This document shows positions 35,960 through 47,744 of a stretch of 64,000 nucleotides of DNA, piece after piece (position 1 is the stretch's first letter; every line of letters begins with the position of its first letter). The notes below the pieces were generated by a model. The model was given only the letters and a program-made list of their open reading frames with translations, was not told the DNA's origin and ran no database searches. This DNA is from Asparagopsis taxiformis. Lineage: Eukaryota; Rhodophyta; Florideophyceae; Bonnemaisoniales; Bonnemaisoniaceae. Both the position numbers and the translations under genes were made by a program. The DNA lies in NCBI GenBank assembly GCA_030407315.1, contig JALQPE010000237.1, positions 62,001 to 126,000 of the forward strand, given 5' to 3'.

Positions 35960-38900
35960 TTTCATTTTCTGAAATGCTCAAGGCGTATTCGTTCGATTGT
36001 TGAGACTTTGCAAATTCCAACCGCGTCTTACAACAAATTGAGTTGACGCGCTCAGAACATTTCGTTCATTACATGCTTCCTGTGTTGCCTCTGCAATGCT
36101 CTGTGATTTGCCGAGGAACCAAGCGTTGTGCTGCTACAGGCCTGTTGCTATTGGTTTGCTGCCTGATGCGTGACTGGAGGCTTTGAGCGTGTCTCAACGA
36201 TGACGATATTGGATGGTTTCATCATCTGGTGCACGCTGGACTTGTTATGGTACAGGTGGATATGTTCTGCTTTTCCATGTCTGGGACCCGTTTGAGGAAT
36301 TTGTGTGCTGCCATGACGAACGCCTCGATCGTACCATATCCTGCCTTATAGTCGTATCTAATCAAGGGATTCGCACTGCTGCAATATTTTTAATGGAGGC
36401 GAACCAACTCGAATTCAAGGTGGCAAACGCTTTAAAGTGACAGTTAATCCTTTCGTCTTTGGCTGTGTCGGACCTATGGAAGCGCGTTCAGAGACACTAG
36501 TGAATGCTTTGCTGAGTGGTAGAGGCTAATTCCAATCAGGTTGCTCCACGGGCGCGTTTAAAGATGGCCAATGTTCGTGATCCATAACCTACATGGAAAC
36601 ATATCATAGCGTGAACACAGGTGGTGTTCTAGAGACTTTGTTGACTGGAGGATTTTGTACCTGTACGGGAGAAGATTTTCGATCGTGACAGAGTTATATG
36701 TGTGGGAGGCACTGTTGTGTTGCACGACAAGTTGAAAACACTGGGAAGACACATTGCAAAGAAGGAAAAGTATGTTGAGAGCGAAAGCGGCGAGTTACTC
36801 ATGGGTGTGAATTTGATGATTTTATCTCAAAGTCGACACGTTGGAATAACTCTGATCTTTTGCCGGTGCTTTAAATGTACGTGTGGTCGGTAGACCAGGA
36901 CGTGGCATTACAAAGTGTTTGTTCTGAAAGTGTATACACTGTGGAGTTGCAATTCATCGGCGCGCATCAGCGGCACTGGAACAATAGTAAGCCATTGCTA
37001 GAGATGATGCAGCCTTCACACTGGCTCGGGTTACGCCACACAATGTCCACACCGGAACGGTGTCGGACAGTTGAAAAAGGCGCCAAATAACGGAGCTTGG
37101 CGGCATCAAAATCTGATTGGCACACAACATATAACCTGCATCGGTGCGTACGTACTGCACAACAAGAGTCCGTCTCGACCGCTGTTCTCAGAGCGGAGGA
37201 GCACAACGGTACTAAATTAGCTTATAGTCTCAACCCAAACTCCAGACCATAATACCAACGGTGCCTCAACACCTTCCTTACTCGATACGACCACAACATG
37301 ACGTAATCCATCATGTCCAATTTACACCACGATGCGTGATTGCCTGCACCAGTCTCAAGTCTCTCCAACCATGCGACGATCGCTTGCACGACCATCAACG
37401 CGAACCATCCGTACCGACCCTTCATCCGATCTGAAGTTCCAACGTAACCGACACGCGTTGGCGATATCTCGAGACATGACGCAACGCCGCTTCACAGACT
37501 GCGCCTCTCAACCAGCGATAATCCGTTGTCTGCACCGCACGCCGTAGTGCAATTCGCGCCGTCAAGTAGGATGATCTGCAGCTACAAGCTCACCACGATC
37601 TCTTCTCGACTTACACTGATCGCTCTACGCGCACAGCTCGACACACACGACCAGTCACCACACCCTGCGCACATTTAAGTGCGAGAGGAACGATGCATGC
37701 GAGTCTGCAGAAAATTCCCGCCACTTGACGCTGCCATTCCACGCAACTACCCCATTCTTTTCGCTTCCAGCGTGCGCTGGGCGTCGCTTCAACGTGTTTC
37801 CCGCCCCTGGTGGCTCCTGCGCGGATGATGTGCGTGTGATAAGGCATCATGCATCAGGAACGGTCTCGCGAGCAGAGTGCACGCACCCCTGTCGTTGGGC
37901 GCTTCCAGCAATGCCATGAGCTGCGCAAATCTACGTCGAGTTGCCGAGTGTTTTCATCTGTGTGAGGAAATGTCTTTTTTGCGGACCGACACGATTTTTC
38001 CGCTTTGAATGCTGTAATCCGTACGGCAAACTCAGTTCTGGCTGCGGAATGCATCGAGCTCCGAGGTGAAGGTTGGCATTGTCTAGGATTACCGTAGGAG
38101 TTGGAAGGGGCGTTTTGTATCTCCGTATGACAAGGAAGATCTGTGGACACAGTTTCCGAAGGCAAAGACAAACTTGAAAACATGAATCTATTGCGTTGGC
38201 AGCATGTATGCAGTCTGTTGAATAGGGCACCAAGCGCCGAGCTAAAGATCACCTCCAGTTTCCTATTTGATGGTCTTCATGAACGAACGAACCGTACCTG
38301 TATTCTACGTATGTGTATGCCTTGCATGGAGGCAACACAAAATAAGTTTGGAATTGAGACTAGGCTGCTCAGAAGAATACTGTTTACAGTTTTCAATGCT
38401 GGTGATAGGCTTGGTATGGCGAAAAGTCATCCACAAGTTTCCCCTAGTGCTATTCGTTTTTAGTAGAACGAGTGAGTGTAATGCCGTTTCTGGGCAGTCT
38501 GAGGAAAACTAGCAGTACGCCGATTCGAAAGTTGAGTTGAAACGAGCTGATGCGTCTTGTAAAGCCTCAGGTTGAAGGAGGTTTCTCTAGAAGTGGCAAA
38601 AGTAATTCTTCCAGTATATTTGGGAATGGAAAAACCTGGAAGCATGTGGAAAGAGGTGCAAAAATGCTAGTTTACTGACAAATCAAGGGTCACTGGAGAG
38701 AGGATTGTAGAGATTGGTTGTTCCGGAAACCGATGTATTCCTAGTACGAATCTCGAACAACTCCATAATGCCTCAGCAGCTTCCACAACTGACTCAACCA
38801 AATCCGCCGATTATCGCTGAGCTGAATAGAATCACAATAGTGGTACCACAGTCGCATTCCAAGCTTGAGCAGCGCCTTTTTTGGCATTAGACGACTGCAA

Positions 38901-39026
38901 TTCTTTGAGCGCGAGGTTCAAAGTGGTACACAATATGATTTGGTTGTTGTCTCATGAGATGTAGCGTTGGCGAGTTGATGATACATGAATGGAATGACTT
39001 GTAGGTGCCGCTAATAACACAATGGT
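35960..39026. other. Long gene-poor stretch
   Basis: About 3 kb. Only short overlapping frames without signatures; one minus-strand segment near 36240-36390 has a coding-like run (EAFVMAAHKFLKRVPDME) that may be another relic. No repeats longer than simple tracts and no RNA gene were recognised. Confidence 0.45.
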
Positions 39027-39479
39027 TTAGAAATCTCTGCAGATGAATGGCTGAGCCCTATTATATTCTTCCATGATGGATTCTGTGGATTCCTTTCCAC
39101 CTCCACAAACTTTCAACACTTTGGTGACATTCCTCAGATTCGCCCGAATCGGAAACACCGACGCCGGTTCTACCGTACAGAATATGGACAACTCAGGCAG
39201 AGTGACGTTGAACGCTATGCTGCACAGTTGGATCTCATTTGATAGCATAGTAGGCCTTAGGATACCGATGAACCTGAGATAGCACAGACATCCCAACGCG
39301 GGCTTCAGATTGGTGAAGCAGAAATCGAAATCGTCCGGAGTAGGCGACGGCATTGTTCGCTGCGAAAGTAGCGCAGATATGGTATGCTCTCGATGCGGCT
39401 CTGGGTGTGATGTCACCTGGCGTGAAATCGCGACAAGGAAAAGGGAAAAGAAAAGAAACTTGACGGCGCCTGAAATCAT
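39027..39479 (-). CDS. Small secreted protein of unknown function
   Basis: A 150-residue frame from an ATG with a clear signal peptide (VKFLFFSLFLVAISRQVTS, residues 6-24). The mature part has eight cysteines and two N-glycosylation motifs (NVTLP, NVTKV), and alternates hydrophobic and polar residues as in a small beta-rich or helical extracellular domain. No family is recognised. It precedes the TIR gene on the same strand by about 320 bases. Confidence 0.55.
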   Translation of the reverse strand: MISGAVKFLFFSLFLVAISRQVTSHPEPHREHTISALLSQRTMPSPTPDDFDFCFTNLKPALGCLCYLRFIGILRPTMLSNEIQLCSIAFNVTLPELSIFCTVEPASVFPIRANLRNVTKVLKVCGGGKESTESIMEEYNRAQPFICRDF

Positions 39480-39797
39480 GGCGTCAGGTGTTGTACTCGA
39501 TGCAGTCGGTAGCTAGTATTTACTCCGGATCATGGAAAATGCAGTCTACTTATAGGAACATTTTGGTGTCTCCCTCGACAGCTAAGAGCGAGCATGTCTT
39601 GTGGATATTTCTTCCCACGTCGGCATATAGTAACACACCAGATACCAGTCTTGCGAATCTCTAAGCATCAACTGTGACTTTTGATTCACGTGAATGTCAA
39701 TTTCAAATATATCAAAAGTCCGACAGTAAATTCGAGGTGATGATGTTTATAGATCCTACCAACGTTACATGATTAAGCGATCCCATCAACTCTTATG

Positions 39798-41027
39798 TCA
39801 CTTCAACGCATCTGCTATTGCTGCTGCCAATTGATCTAGCAGACGATCTCGGCTTTCTTGCATGAATTCGCAATCCTCATTTGTCGCAGACTCAACGTTT
39901 TCGACTCCTGTCCATTTGCTAAGGCTCTTTAAACTTTCTAGCACTTCCGGTACCGATGTTTCTTTGTTTGCAGCTCTCTCCGAGAAGCCACACTCAACAA
40001 AGATACTGCGCCCTTCCGAATTTTGTCTCCAGAACAACTTCTGATCCTCGCAATCCTTCAGCAAAAGCCGGTAGAACAAAGGAATCAATTTTGGTCCGTC
40101 CTCCTTTCCATTCTGCTTCGCATTCTCAAACCGCTTTTGGAACGTCATCAACTCCAGCATAGTCCACTTCTTCGCCGCAAATTCTGGCGAAAGAATGAAT
40201 ACCCCCACTACCGCCGATGCCATTGCCCTTTTCATGTCGTCTGGAGCGACAGAGCCTACCTTAAGATCCATCTTGTCGACAAATGCCGCAATGCCAAGCT
40301 CGCGTAATTTGTTCCGAAGTGGAATTGCCATAGTATACTTGTCTTCGCCACCATGACTGATGAATACTGCATATTCGGGGTTTTCAACATGCATAGAAGC
40401 AATACGCGCGGCCTCCTCAGCCATTGCACTAGGAGGCCGACTAGATTGAGCAGAATGGTGAGTGGAAAGAGTTGAATGAATCCCGTTCAATAGGTTGTTA
40501 AGCCGATTGAAATCTTCCCGGAACTTGGCACAATCAGCTGCAATTCCTCTTGCAGTACACATGAGATAAATGTCTTCATCTGTCTCATTGTCCATATCAA
40601 TTTGGTATTGAGCAAGTTTATCAAGATTCGATTGTGCAATTGCAGATATATGTTGCAGATTTCGAGCGGCCATTTCCTGAACATCTCGAGAGAAGCTTGT
40701 CGAGTGGTCATTCAGTCTTGTCTCCGTTGTACCTACACTCGATAGGAGCTTTGTGTAGTCCATGATGAGCTGATCGACGCGATCTGGGTTGGCCTGCCAC
40801 TCAGAGAAACTTTCGACGGGGCGAAAGAGAAGAGGGGTGTATATCTCCCAAGCTATGGGAACGCCAGTGATGAATGCAGCGGCCAGGTTTTCAGGGCTTG
40901 GGGTGGTTGAAGGTTCATTTGCTTGACCACTTGATGAAGCTCGTTGATTGTTGGGTTCTTCGGTTAGTCTGTCGATTTCCTTGCCAATTTCCTCCATAAC
41001 CTTTTTCGCTCGACGATTACGATTCAT
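39798..41027 (-). CDS. TIR-domain protein
   Basis: A 409-residue protein from the ATG at 41027; upstream in-frame codons start only with TTG. The N-terminal 200 residues are helical with a possible coiled coil and no membrane helix. Residues about 217-400 form a TIR domain: box 1 EYAVFISHGGEDK, then FVDKMDLKVGSVAPDDMKRAM, GVFILSPEFAAKKWTMLELM and PLFYRLL. The WxxLEL glutamate, at about residue 290, is the catalytic residue of NAD-cleaving TIR enzymes and is kept, so NADase activity is plausible. Such proteins act in cell death and immunity in plants, animals and bacteria; the role here is inference. It stands alone in the accessory block without NB-ARC or LRR partners. Confidence 0.8.
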   Translation of the reverse strand: MNRNRRAKKVMEEIGKEIDRLTEEPNNQRASSSGQANEPSTTPSPENLAAAFITGVPIAWEIYTPLLFRPVESFSEWQANPDRVDQLIMDYTKLLSSVGTTETRLNDHSTSFSRDVQEMAARNLQHISAIAQSNLDKLAQYQIDMDNETDEDIYLMCTARGIAADCAKFREDFNRLNNLLNGIHSTLSTHHSAQSSRPPSAMAEEAARIASMHVENPEYAVFISHGGEDKYTMAIPLRNKLRELGIAAFVDKMDLKVGSVAPDDMKRAMASAVVGVFILSPEFAAKKWTMLELMTFQKRFENAKQNGKEDGPKLIPLFYRLLLKDCEDQKLFWRQNSEGRSIFVECGFSERAANKETSVPEVLESLKSLSKWTGVENVESATNEDCEFMQESRDRLLDQLAAAIADALK

Positions 41028-44000
41028 GGTGGGTGCGATGTATGTTTGTGTCGAGAGGAAAGAATCGTTAGTAATGTTATGCTGGGAGAAAGGTCCTATA
41101 TATAATAGAAGGAGAACGACGTGAGGAGAACGTTTAACGTTGTCCAAGCATATTGGAACAGAACTTGCAGAAAAGCCACGTGGTTCTCAAACAGCAATGA
41201 CATGGGTGGATCACAAGTGGGAGAACCACTGCTCTCCGAACACTTCTCCGTTTCCAATCAGATGCTTTGGTCCCAAGGGCGAATTTGACTGACCAACGCA
41301 CTGGTTGGATGCATCTGTTCTGTGTTTATGGTGATTGGCTGCTCATGGACTACGCAAGACGAGCATGCAGACGTCTTTGTTGGCAATTTTTCTATTCACC
41401 AATGATTTCGAAGACAACATGGTTGTCAGCGAGGTTCAGTGCAAAAACATGCCAACAATGAAGAAATGACCAACGTTTTGACCCGTCAAATTTCTCCGCG
41501 TGCTCAGAATTTGTTGATCGGAAGTCTCACTTGGCACAAATCAACACCGGGACCAGAGAATGTTTGCGTCAAAGTGCTTGGGAGGGAGTTGCCCTCAACA
41601 ATGTCCGCACTTCATTCTGAAGAATGCCAAATTATCCCAGCAATCCACACTGGACCACAAGATTCGTTTGGCAAAATCAGAAGCTTTTAGCAATGAATTT
41701 CATGCTGAACTATCCGTTCTCTGGATTTTCAACTGCCCGGAATCAAGTTGAGAAAGGATATCCACCCAGCTTGATCTCCAGGTTACACCCGAATAATGCA
41801 GAATTGCAAAACATTCTCCCATGCCACTTGGCTGCATCCCGGAACATGACAGAAGCTTATCCAAGAGATTATATACGACTTGAATTTGGTGCATCTATAG
41901 TTGGCATAATTCAATGTTTTTGTTTGGCAGGCGGATAACTTCGCGTAGGAACAAACCCATAGTCACAATGGATTTTGTTAAGAGTAATCCAGTTCACAAC
42001 CGTGGCTGGCTGACCAGACCGGGCCTTACAAGGTTTGCAGATAAGGGAGAAGATTCTTTACTTCATCTCAGTTTCCAACGGAGTGGAGAACTGCCAAACT
42101 TAAATTTCACCATTCCGTCAACTATGTTGGTGTGGCGTGCACCCTGAAAGGCCAACCTGTATTTCTCTGGAAATCTGATGCTCATAATACATGTATTCGC
42201 CACAGCTATGTCTCGATGGGATGGAGCGATTATGAGCAGTCCAAGTAATGAGCAGAACCTAAATTCGGTGAAGTATTCTGACGGCGAACGGCTCGTCTTG
42301 AAATTCTGGACCTTGCTCTCCTGGATATGGCAATCCTTTCAAGTGAAATTTCATCTTACGACATGAAAATATCTTTTGCTGACGAGGGAAAGCTTGCCTC
42401 CAAATTATATGCACGAGAATCTACATGCCATCAGATACGATTGCAAGTCAATGCGGAAAGAAGGAAAAAGCTTGAGCGAGATAACGGACATTGGAAAGTA
42501 CATAGCCCCTGTCGGCACAGATATGGCTCCTGCAGATCGAGTTATCATGTAAGCCAGTTTCACAGGTCTATGGAAATTGTTTTGAACGCTTTGCGTCTAA
42601 AAAACAGTCGTTTCTCCTTGCAGAAAAGCCAATATAGGTGGGGTCTTCCCTGCTCCCCCACAAGCTTGCCGGCTTGACATTGCGATTTATTGAGAATCGC
42701 TACATACATTTCAAACTGAGCCAATTGCTTCTCCTGCGTGTCAAAACCTAGCTGCAATTTCACATTTAAGCGGAAATCTCAAAGCCGATCAGAGGGAAGC
42801 ATTCAGGAAAACGATTGCGTGTTATACAAATCCTGGCCTCTCATTAGAATCATCTTGTTGAAGCTGCTCCCAAATCACAATTGCCGATTAGCAAAATCAT
42901 ATCCGATGTAGCGTCAGAGACTGCGCGAAGAGCGGAAGGAGTTCATTTCATAAGAGAGCTTATTGAAATTTTCACTCGCAACAGATTCTAGAACGGTGGA
43001 TGGGACGATTTTGCAGACTATTCCCGTAGGGCATTGCAATCCGTCCCATGGAGAGGTGTTCCGAGGGTGCGCAAAATATCTTTCGTTTGTTTTCTCTCAC
43101 TGACTGCTGCTGACTGCTTTGTCAAGGCTGATGAAGTCTACTCAGCGCCACACAAGCATGGCAAGATGTTTCAAGTGCAAAACACCAAAGGGAATGTTCA
43201 AACGTAAATCGGGAGGTCGAAGCACAACAAACTCAACTTTGTGGTGGGTAGCAATTCTGAGATTGTCAGCAGTGAGGTTAAAGTTCATGAAATGAGAGCT
43301 ATTCGCAATATGAAGTGGTCTTTTTAAGTAGGACATGAGAATATCAGGTTTTCATCTGAATCTTCCTTTAAAAGAGTTGAGATATGAGCTCCACACCGCG
43401 CAGAAGGATTCACTCTGCTCATGTATGGGCACATAATTGATACTTTGCAACTATATGGGAATATGAAGACTTTGTTCCTGCTACTTGGGTAGTTGAGGAC
43501 ACGCTCCTCGATCTTTCATGTTTCAACTAGGGCTTGTAGATCAAGGTGAGGAATTGATCTGATTGTTCCGCGGCAAAGTTATCTTCGTCGAAATTGGTCA
43601 CAGACTTCATCTTCTCCGATGACTTTAGTTACAGTGACTCACATTGAAGGACAGACTGTCCCACGAAGCAATGTACTCGAATTTGCGGTGCTGGCATACT
43701 CTTGTTTTCCCAACCCGACGGCGCAGCGCGAGTGGCTACTTGAACACATGAGCCGTCTGGAATCCTCTTCTGCAAGGGGTATTGTGCCATCGACGACCCA
43801 CGCGATGTCTCGATTTCACTCCTCGCCGGTTCGGCATCCGATTACTGCCAAAGTAGCGGACAAACATGCCCTTTTTGCAACTGTGACGATGGAAGATCAT
43901 ATAGCCATTCACTCTCCACACTAGAGTGACATTCTGACCACACAGCTCTTGTGACCAGGAGTGCCCGTGATAAGAGCATCAGACCATAGCATCAGGTGTC

Positions 44001-44959
44001 AAACGGGAGGAAGATTTACATGTGATGTTGCATGTCGAATCATCTCTACGTCACTAGCAGCATTGTGTACCACTCTTCGAAAAGCTTCGCAGTCTCTGTG
44101 TTTCATTGTACCGCTGAGGGGAGCAGTTTGTCGGTATCCTAGTGATGATGTGATCCGTGTATGATGCAAGTATGTTGGCCTAACCTGTTGATAATGCTCG
44201 TCAGAACATGTGAACATATCGCAGTTGTTCCGCTGTGTAACACTCTGGAGAGATACGCTGTTATATCAGTCGTCAGCTCTTCATCGTGATGCAAGTTGTC
44301 GAAGCATATCTTCCCCCGGTCTTTTCGTTTTGGAGCAGTGTAATGATGTCAACGGACTCCTTCGATCTACTCTTTCATCACACCCGTCGCACATTTCACT
44401 TCTCGTTCCGTTTCTCCTCACCACCATTCGTATTTGTTGTTCAACCTTTGTAAGCTTCGTTACCCACCCTTTGCATCCTTCGTGTCTATCATGGGATCCC
44501 ATCATCTTTCATCTGCGTACATGTCCTTCGTTTCCAAAAAATCACACTTGTCTCCCGGACTTGAACCTGTACAGGTTCGGAGACCATTGCGCAGGTGTTT
44601 ATAAGTGCCTTTCGCTTCTAATTTCTGCTTCGCAATTGCTCAGGTTGTCGAAGTCATGCAATGGAGAAGCGTGCTAGTGCATCTCGAATGTGTATGAGCC
44701 TTTAGAACAAGGACGTGTTCATCAGGTTCGATGTGGCTGATGTCTACAGTACATGGCGCTGATTTCTTGAAGTGCCTATGGCGACTTTCGAACTCATTTT
44801 CAATCTATCTGGTCTAGGTTGGTTATGTACCTTCCCTGACATTCCAGATTGCCAGGCATAGGTTTAAGCTCTGGTACGGAAGTGTGCGAAGTGATAGTGC
44901 ATGCCATTGATTGACTGGGATCTTTACGCTACCACGGCCTGGACAAGCAAGCTGTTGAT
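41028..44959. other. Long gene-poor stretch
   Basis: About 3.9 kb with no intact gene. Some plus-strand stretches have coding character without a full frame, for example LLDMAILSSEISSYDMKISF near 42330, suggesting decayed genes. A compact palindrome at 44550-44584 is listed separately. Confidence 0.45.
44550..44584. repeat. Nested palindrome
   Basis: A perfect 16-base palindrome (44563-44578, GAACCTGTACAGGTTC) is flanked by GTCTCC (44550-44555) and GGAGAC (44579-44584), which also pair. The structure can form a hairpin or cruciform. It superficially resembles a tRNA T-arm on the minus strand, but no other tRNA parts surround it. Confidence 0.6.
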
Positions 44960-45475
44960 TGGGGAGGCTATCCTACGCGTCAGTACGTTGGTATGGTTAT
45001 TCCACGCGCCTCACGTTGTTATCTACATTGTCTAGGTTGTGCGGCAAAAATTTACTGAATCAGCCTATCGCGTCCGGATTGTTTACAATGATAATGCTTC
45101 TGTATCGCGCAGACGGTGTGGAGAAGGACGTGAGACATGCGGTGTGTACCGCACGCCTCATGTCCTTCTCCACACCGTAGTACGATCCAGTAGTGATATC
45201 GAGATTGTTCATTGCATCCGGGTTGTCAGCAGCTATAGCCCGCTCGTACAGTTCACTGCACGTCTCATGTCTTTGTCTACAACTGCTTCGTTTTCCAGCA
45301 GTATAGCAAGGTTGTTCATAGCTCAGACCATTTTTGCAATTAGATCAATCGATTTAGTAAACTTGAAATACTTCCTCCACGTCGTCATCCATACCATCCG
45401 CCTTATCGTTGGGCAACGATAGTGCGCCTTGTTTGTCTCAATTCTTGTCCTTCTCCACACCATCGGATCGATTGC
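44960..45475 (-). pseudogene. Decayed Sel1-like repeat protein gene
   Basis: On the minus strand at least three degenerate Sel1-like repeats are readable across stops and a one-base frameshift: GVEKDK (near 45455), AMNNLAILLENEAVVDKDMR (45320-45260), then in the next frame ELYERAIAADNPDAMNNL followed by YYGVEKDMRRAV (45255-45145). The YYxGxGVxKDMxxAVxLYxRAxxxxxxxAMxNL pattern is that of Sel1 repeats, which form helical scaffolds for protein complexes, for example in ER-associated degradation. No open frame longer than about 70 codons survives, so the gene is dead. Confidence 0.7.
45113..45178. repeat. Inverted repeat within the Sel1 relic
   Basis: Perfect 17-base arms (45113-45129 and 45162-45178) with partly paired 14-base inner arms make a 66-base hairpin. 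A third, direct copy of the arm lies at 45447-45461. The arm encodes the GVEKDM part of the Sel1 repeat, so the hairpin is an inverted duplication of one repeat unit. Confidence 0.75.
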
Positions 45476-45959
45476 GTAGCACAATCGAGTGCTGCGTCGG
45501 GGGAGGGGGGCTTGCAGGGTTAGTCCTTGGTACAGTTGATTAGCTGGTTGCTATGCCCCGCCTGGCATGCATATTGACTTGAAGAGCATTGGAAAGTCCA
45601 ACTAACGTACAAGATCTCGTTTGGTCGGGTTACAGTCGTAACCCAGAGTGCGTTGCTGCGATGCAGCAGGTGCACATCAACATGGCCGAGCTTGAAGCAA
45701 AGGGCCCTCGGCGAAGGAAGGAAGGCTGCTTTTGTAGAAAATCAGCTGGTGAGCAGACATATACACTTGGGTGGCCCAACTATGGCGACAACACAGTCCC
45801 GTAGTGCGAAACCTGGAGCAATGTAATTCTACAGAAAAATCGGGAAGAATTATTCTTCTTGCAAATAAGTTATATATTCACGGTGTCTTACAGTACCGCA
45901 CTAAATTAGGTTGTCGACAGAGTTTGCCATAGATTCATAGCGAATCTCAAGTCAATGGA

Positions 45960-46500
45960 ACTGGCAAGCAAGATACATTCGCCCTTCGTCGTTGATGATC
46001 CCCCTCCAACAATTTCATTACTTCCACCAAGTTCGGCAAAGGTGTCTGATTGTATGTACTATCTCTTCAAGGTCCCCTGTGCGTTTCACGTACGGATATA
46101 CGCCATTTACCGCCATTGCAAGAATACTATCCATTCGAAAGCACGGATCGGACCAGATATCACGGCAAACCAAATGATAATACTGCGACATTCAAAACAT
46201 ACTCGCTGAACCATAAGCTTTCTTTTCTATCCAAAGGGTTACTATACCGTCACATCCCCTACATTTCTTCAGACTATCCAAGCTACTACTCTGTTTTCCA
46301 CATTCATCATCCAAGATATAAATTCCTGGAAAAAAAAGCCAAAGTAGATCGGACACATGAGGGGCATCGAGGTTCTACGGATTACTCGGTAGCGAGATGT
46401 TGCTCAGAAGCCATCGATTCACCGCTCGCTCTATATCCAGTCAAAAGAAATGGGAATAGTTGCATGTCTTCCCACGAACATCTCTTGATGCAACAGTCTA
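45960..46500 (-). pseudogene. Decayed copy of the 31784/51659 membrane-protein family
   Basis: Minus-strand fragments in several frames follow the C-terminal half of the protein at 31784-33355 in order: ERAVNRWLLSN against RRNVAMAWLSE, CRSIIIWFAVISG against VRSTILLLSAILF, and SDTFAELGGSNEIVGGGSS against SRDTLLELYNKTAGGGGSA. Stops and frameshifts separate them. The collinear order supports a shared origin; each match alone is weak. Confidence 0.5.
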
Positions 46501-47744
46501 AATAATAAGCATGACGATGGTATGCCTTTCCTGGGATGGTCCACGAAATGGATTTCATAAACTCCTACTCACACTTTGAATTATTTCAGCTAACATACTA
46601 TGACAGCACAGACAAGTGAGATCACAACGTAATTTTTTATCTGTACGACGCTAACGAATAGTCTTGGCGCATTGATTCCAGCGCGACTCCATCGATTATT
46701 TGTTGATGTGGTTGAAATTTACAACCACACGCACTCTCGTGTAAGCTGCTTGAGAAGCAATCAAGGTAACGAGACGAAAGCTCACCAGCCATTCTTACTC
46801 ATTCTGTTTTGCTATGAATGTACCGCGAAAAATACTTTTATGGTTTCTTTGTGCGGACTGATCATAATACTGTTGAAATGAGTAATCCCGATATAGTTGA
46901 CAAGATTTGCTGGAAATGTGTGAAGGATAATTTGGCCTGAATTACTTGGCACATGCCTGGAACGCCTGTAATGTCGCGGCACGTTTGGGAAAATATAGAA
47001 GGGACTGTTTATGTGGCCCCTACACTTGCAGATGGTTTACTCTAAACGAAAATTTTTGGAAACACGTTGCCTCTGCTCTGACAATGGTTCTTTGGTGCTG
47101 ATTATGGATATCATTGCTGTCGCAGTCATGATGATCAATTTGGTTGAGCGAGTGCATGAACAGTAAGTGAGACCGATGCTTTGAAAGAAGAATAAGGGCG
47201 AGTAAAATACGTCTTTGGCATGAAATTCCTCCTGGACTGTGTAATGACGAACAATATCTGTAACTTGTGATCGAGGCCAACACAGGCGAGTACAGTATAG
47301 ATGTTCATTGATGTGATTCTTCTAATGTTTGCCAAGTGACAAAACTGTACAGTACTCCAAAAAAAATAAGTAATCCAAAAGACATAACAATAACATATCA
47401 TGTTAATCTACAGTAGTTGAAAGAAACTCGTCACCATCTCATGTGCATCTTTAAATCACATCAAGAAACCGATTTGTTTACCATACTTTGATCCCCTTCT
47501 CGAATCACATGCTCCATGCTTTTCAAACCCGTCTCAACTCCACAGAAATCATCGTTGATACGCCCGTGTGCATTTCGAATCGACATGTCGTCCACATGAT
47601 CAACAACAACAACTTCTCTCTCATTCGCCGAGCATCGGCTATCGCTTCCCCATTTCACCTCTATTTAAACAGTCGCTCTGATGTGCTTTACCGAATGCCA
47701 CCATCTGCATCCTTCATACATCCAGTTTCACATCTCTATCAGTC
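46501..47744. other. Gene-poor stretch
   Basis: About 1.2 kb with short frames lacking signatures. The last 250 bases upstream of the secreted-protein gene are presumably its promoter region; no definite element is seen. Confidence 0.4.

Noticed and set aside
44550..44600. Minus-strand GGTTCAAGTCC as the T-arm of a permuted tRNA
   Set aside because: The T-stem would have two mismatches, and no D-arm or anticodon arm is found on either side.
45113..45178. The hairpin as a microRNA precursor or miniature transposon
   Set aside because: The arms encode part of a Sel1 repeat in a decayed gene, which explains their origin; there are no target duplications.
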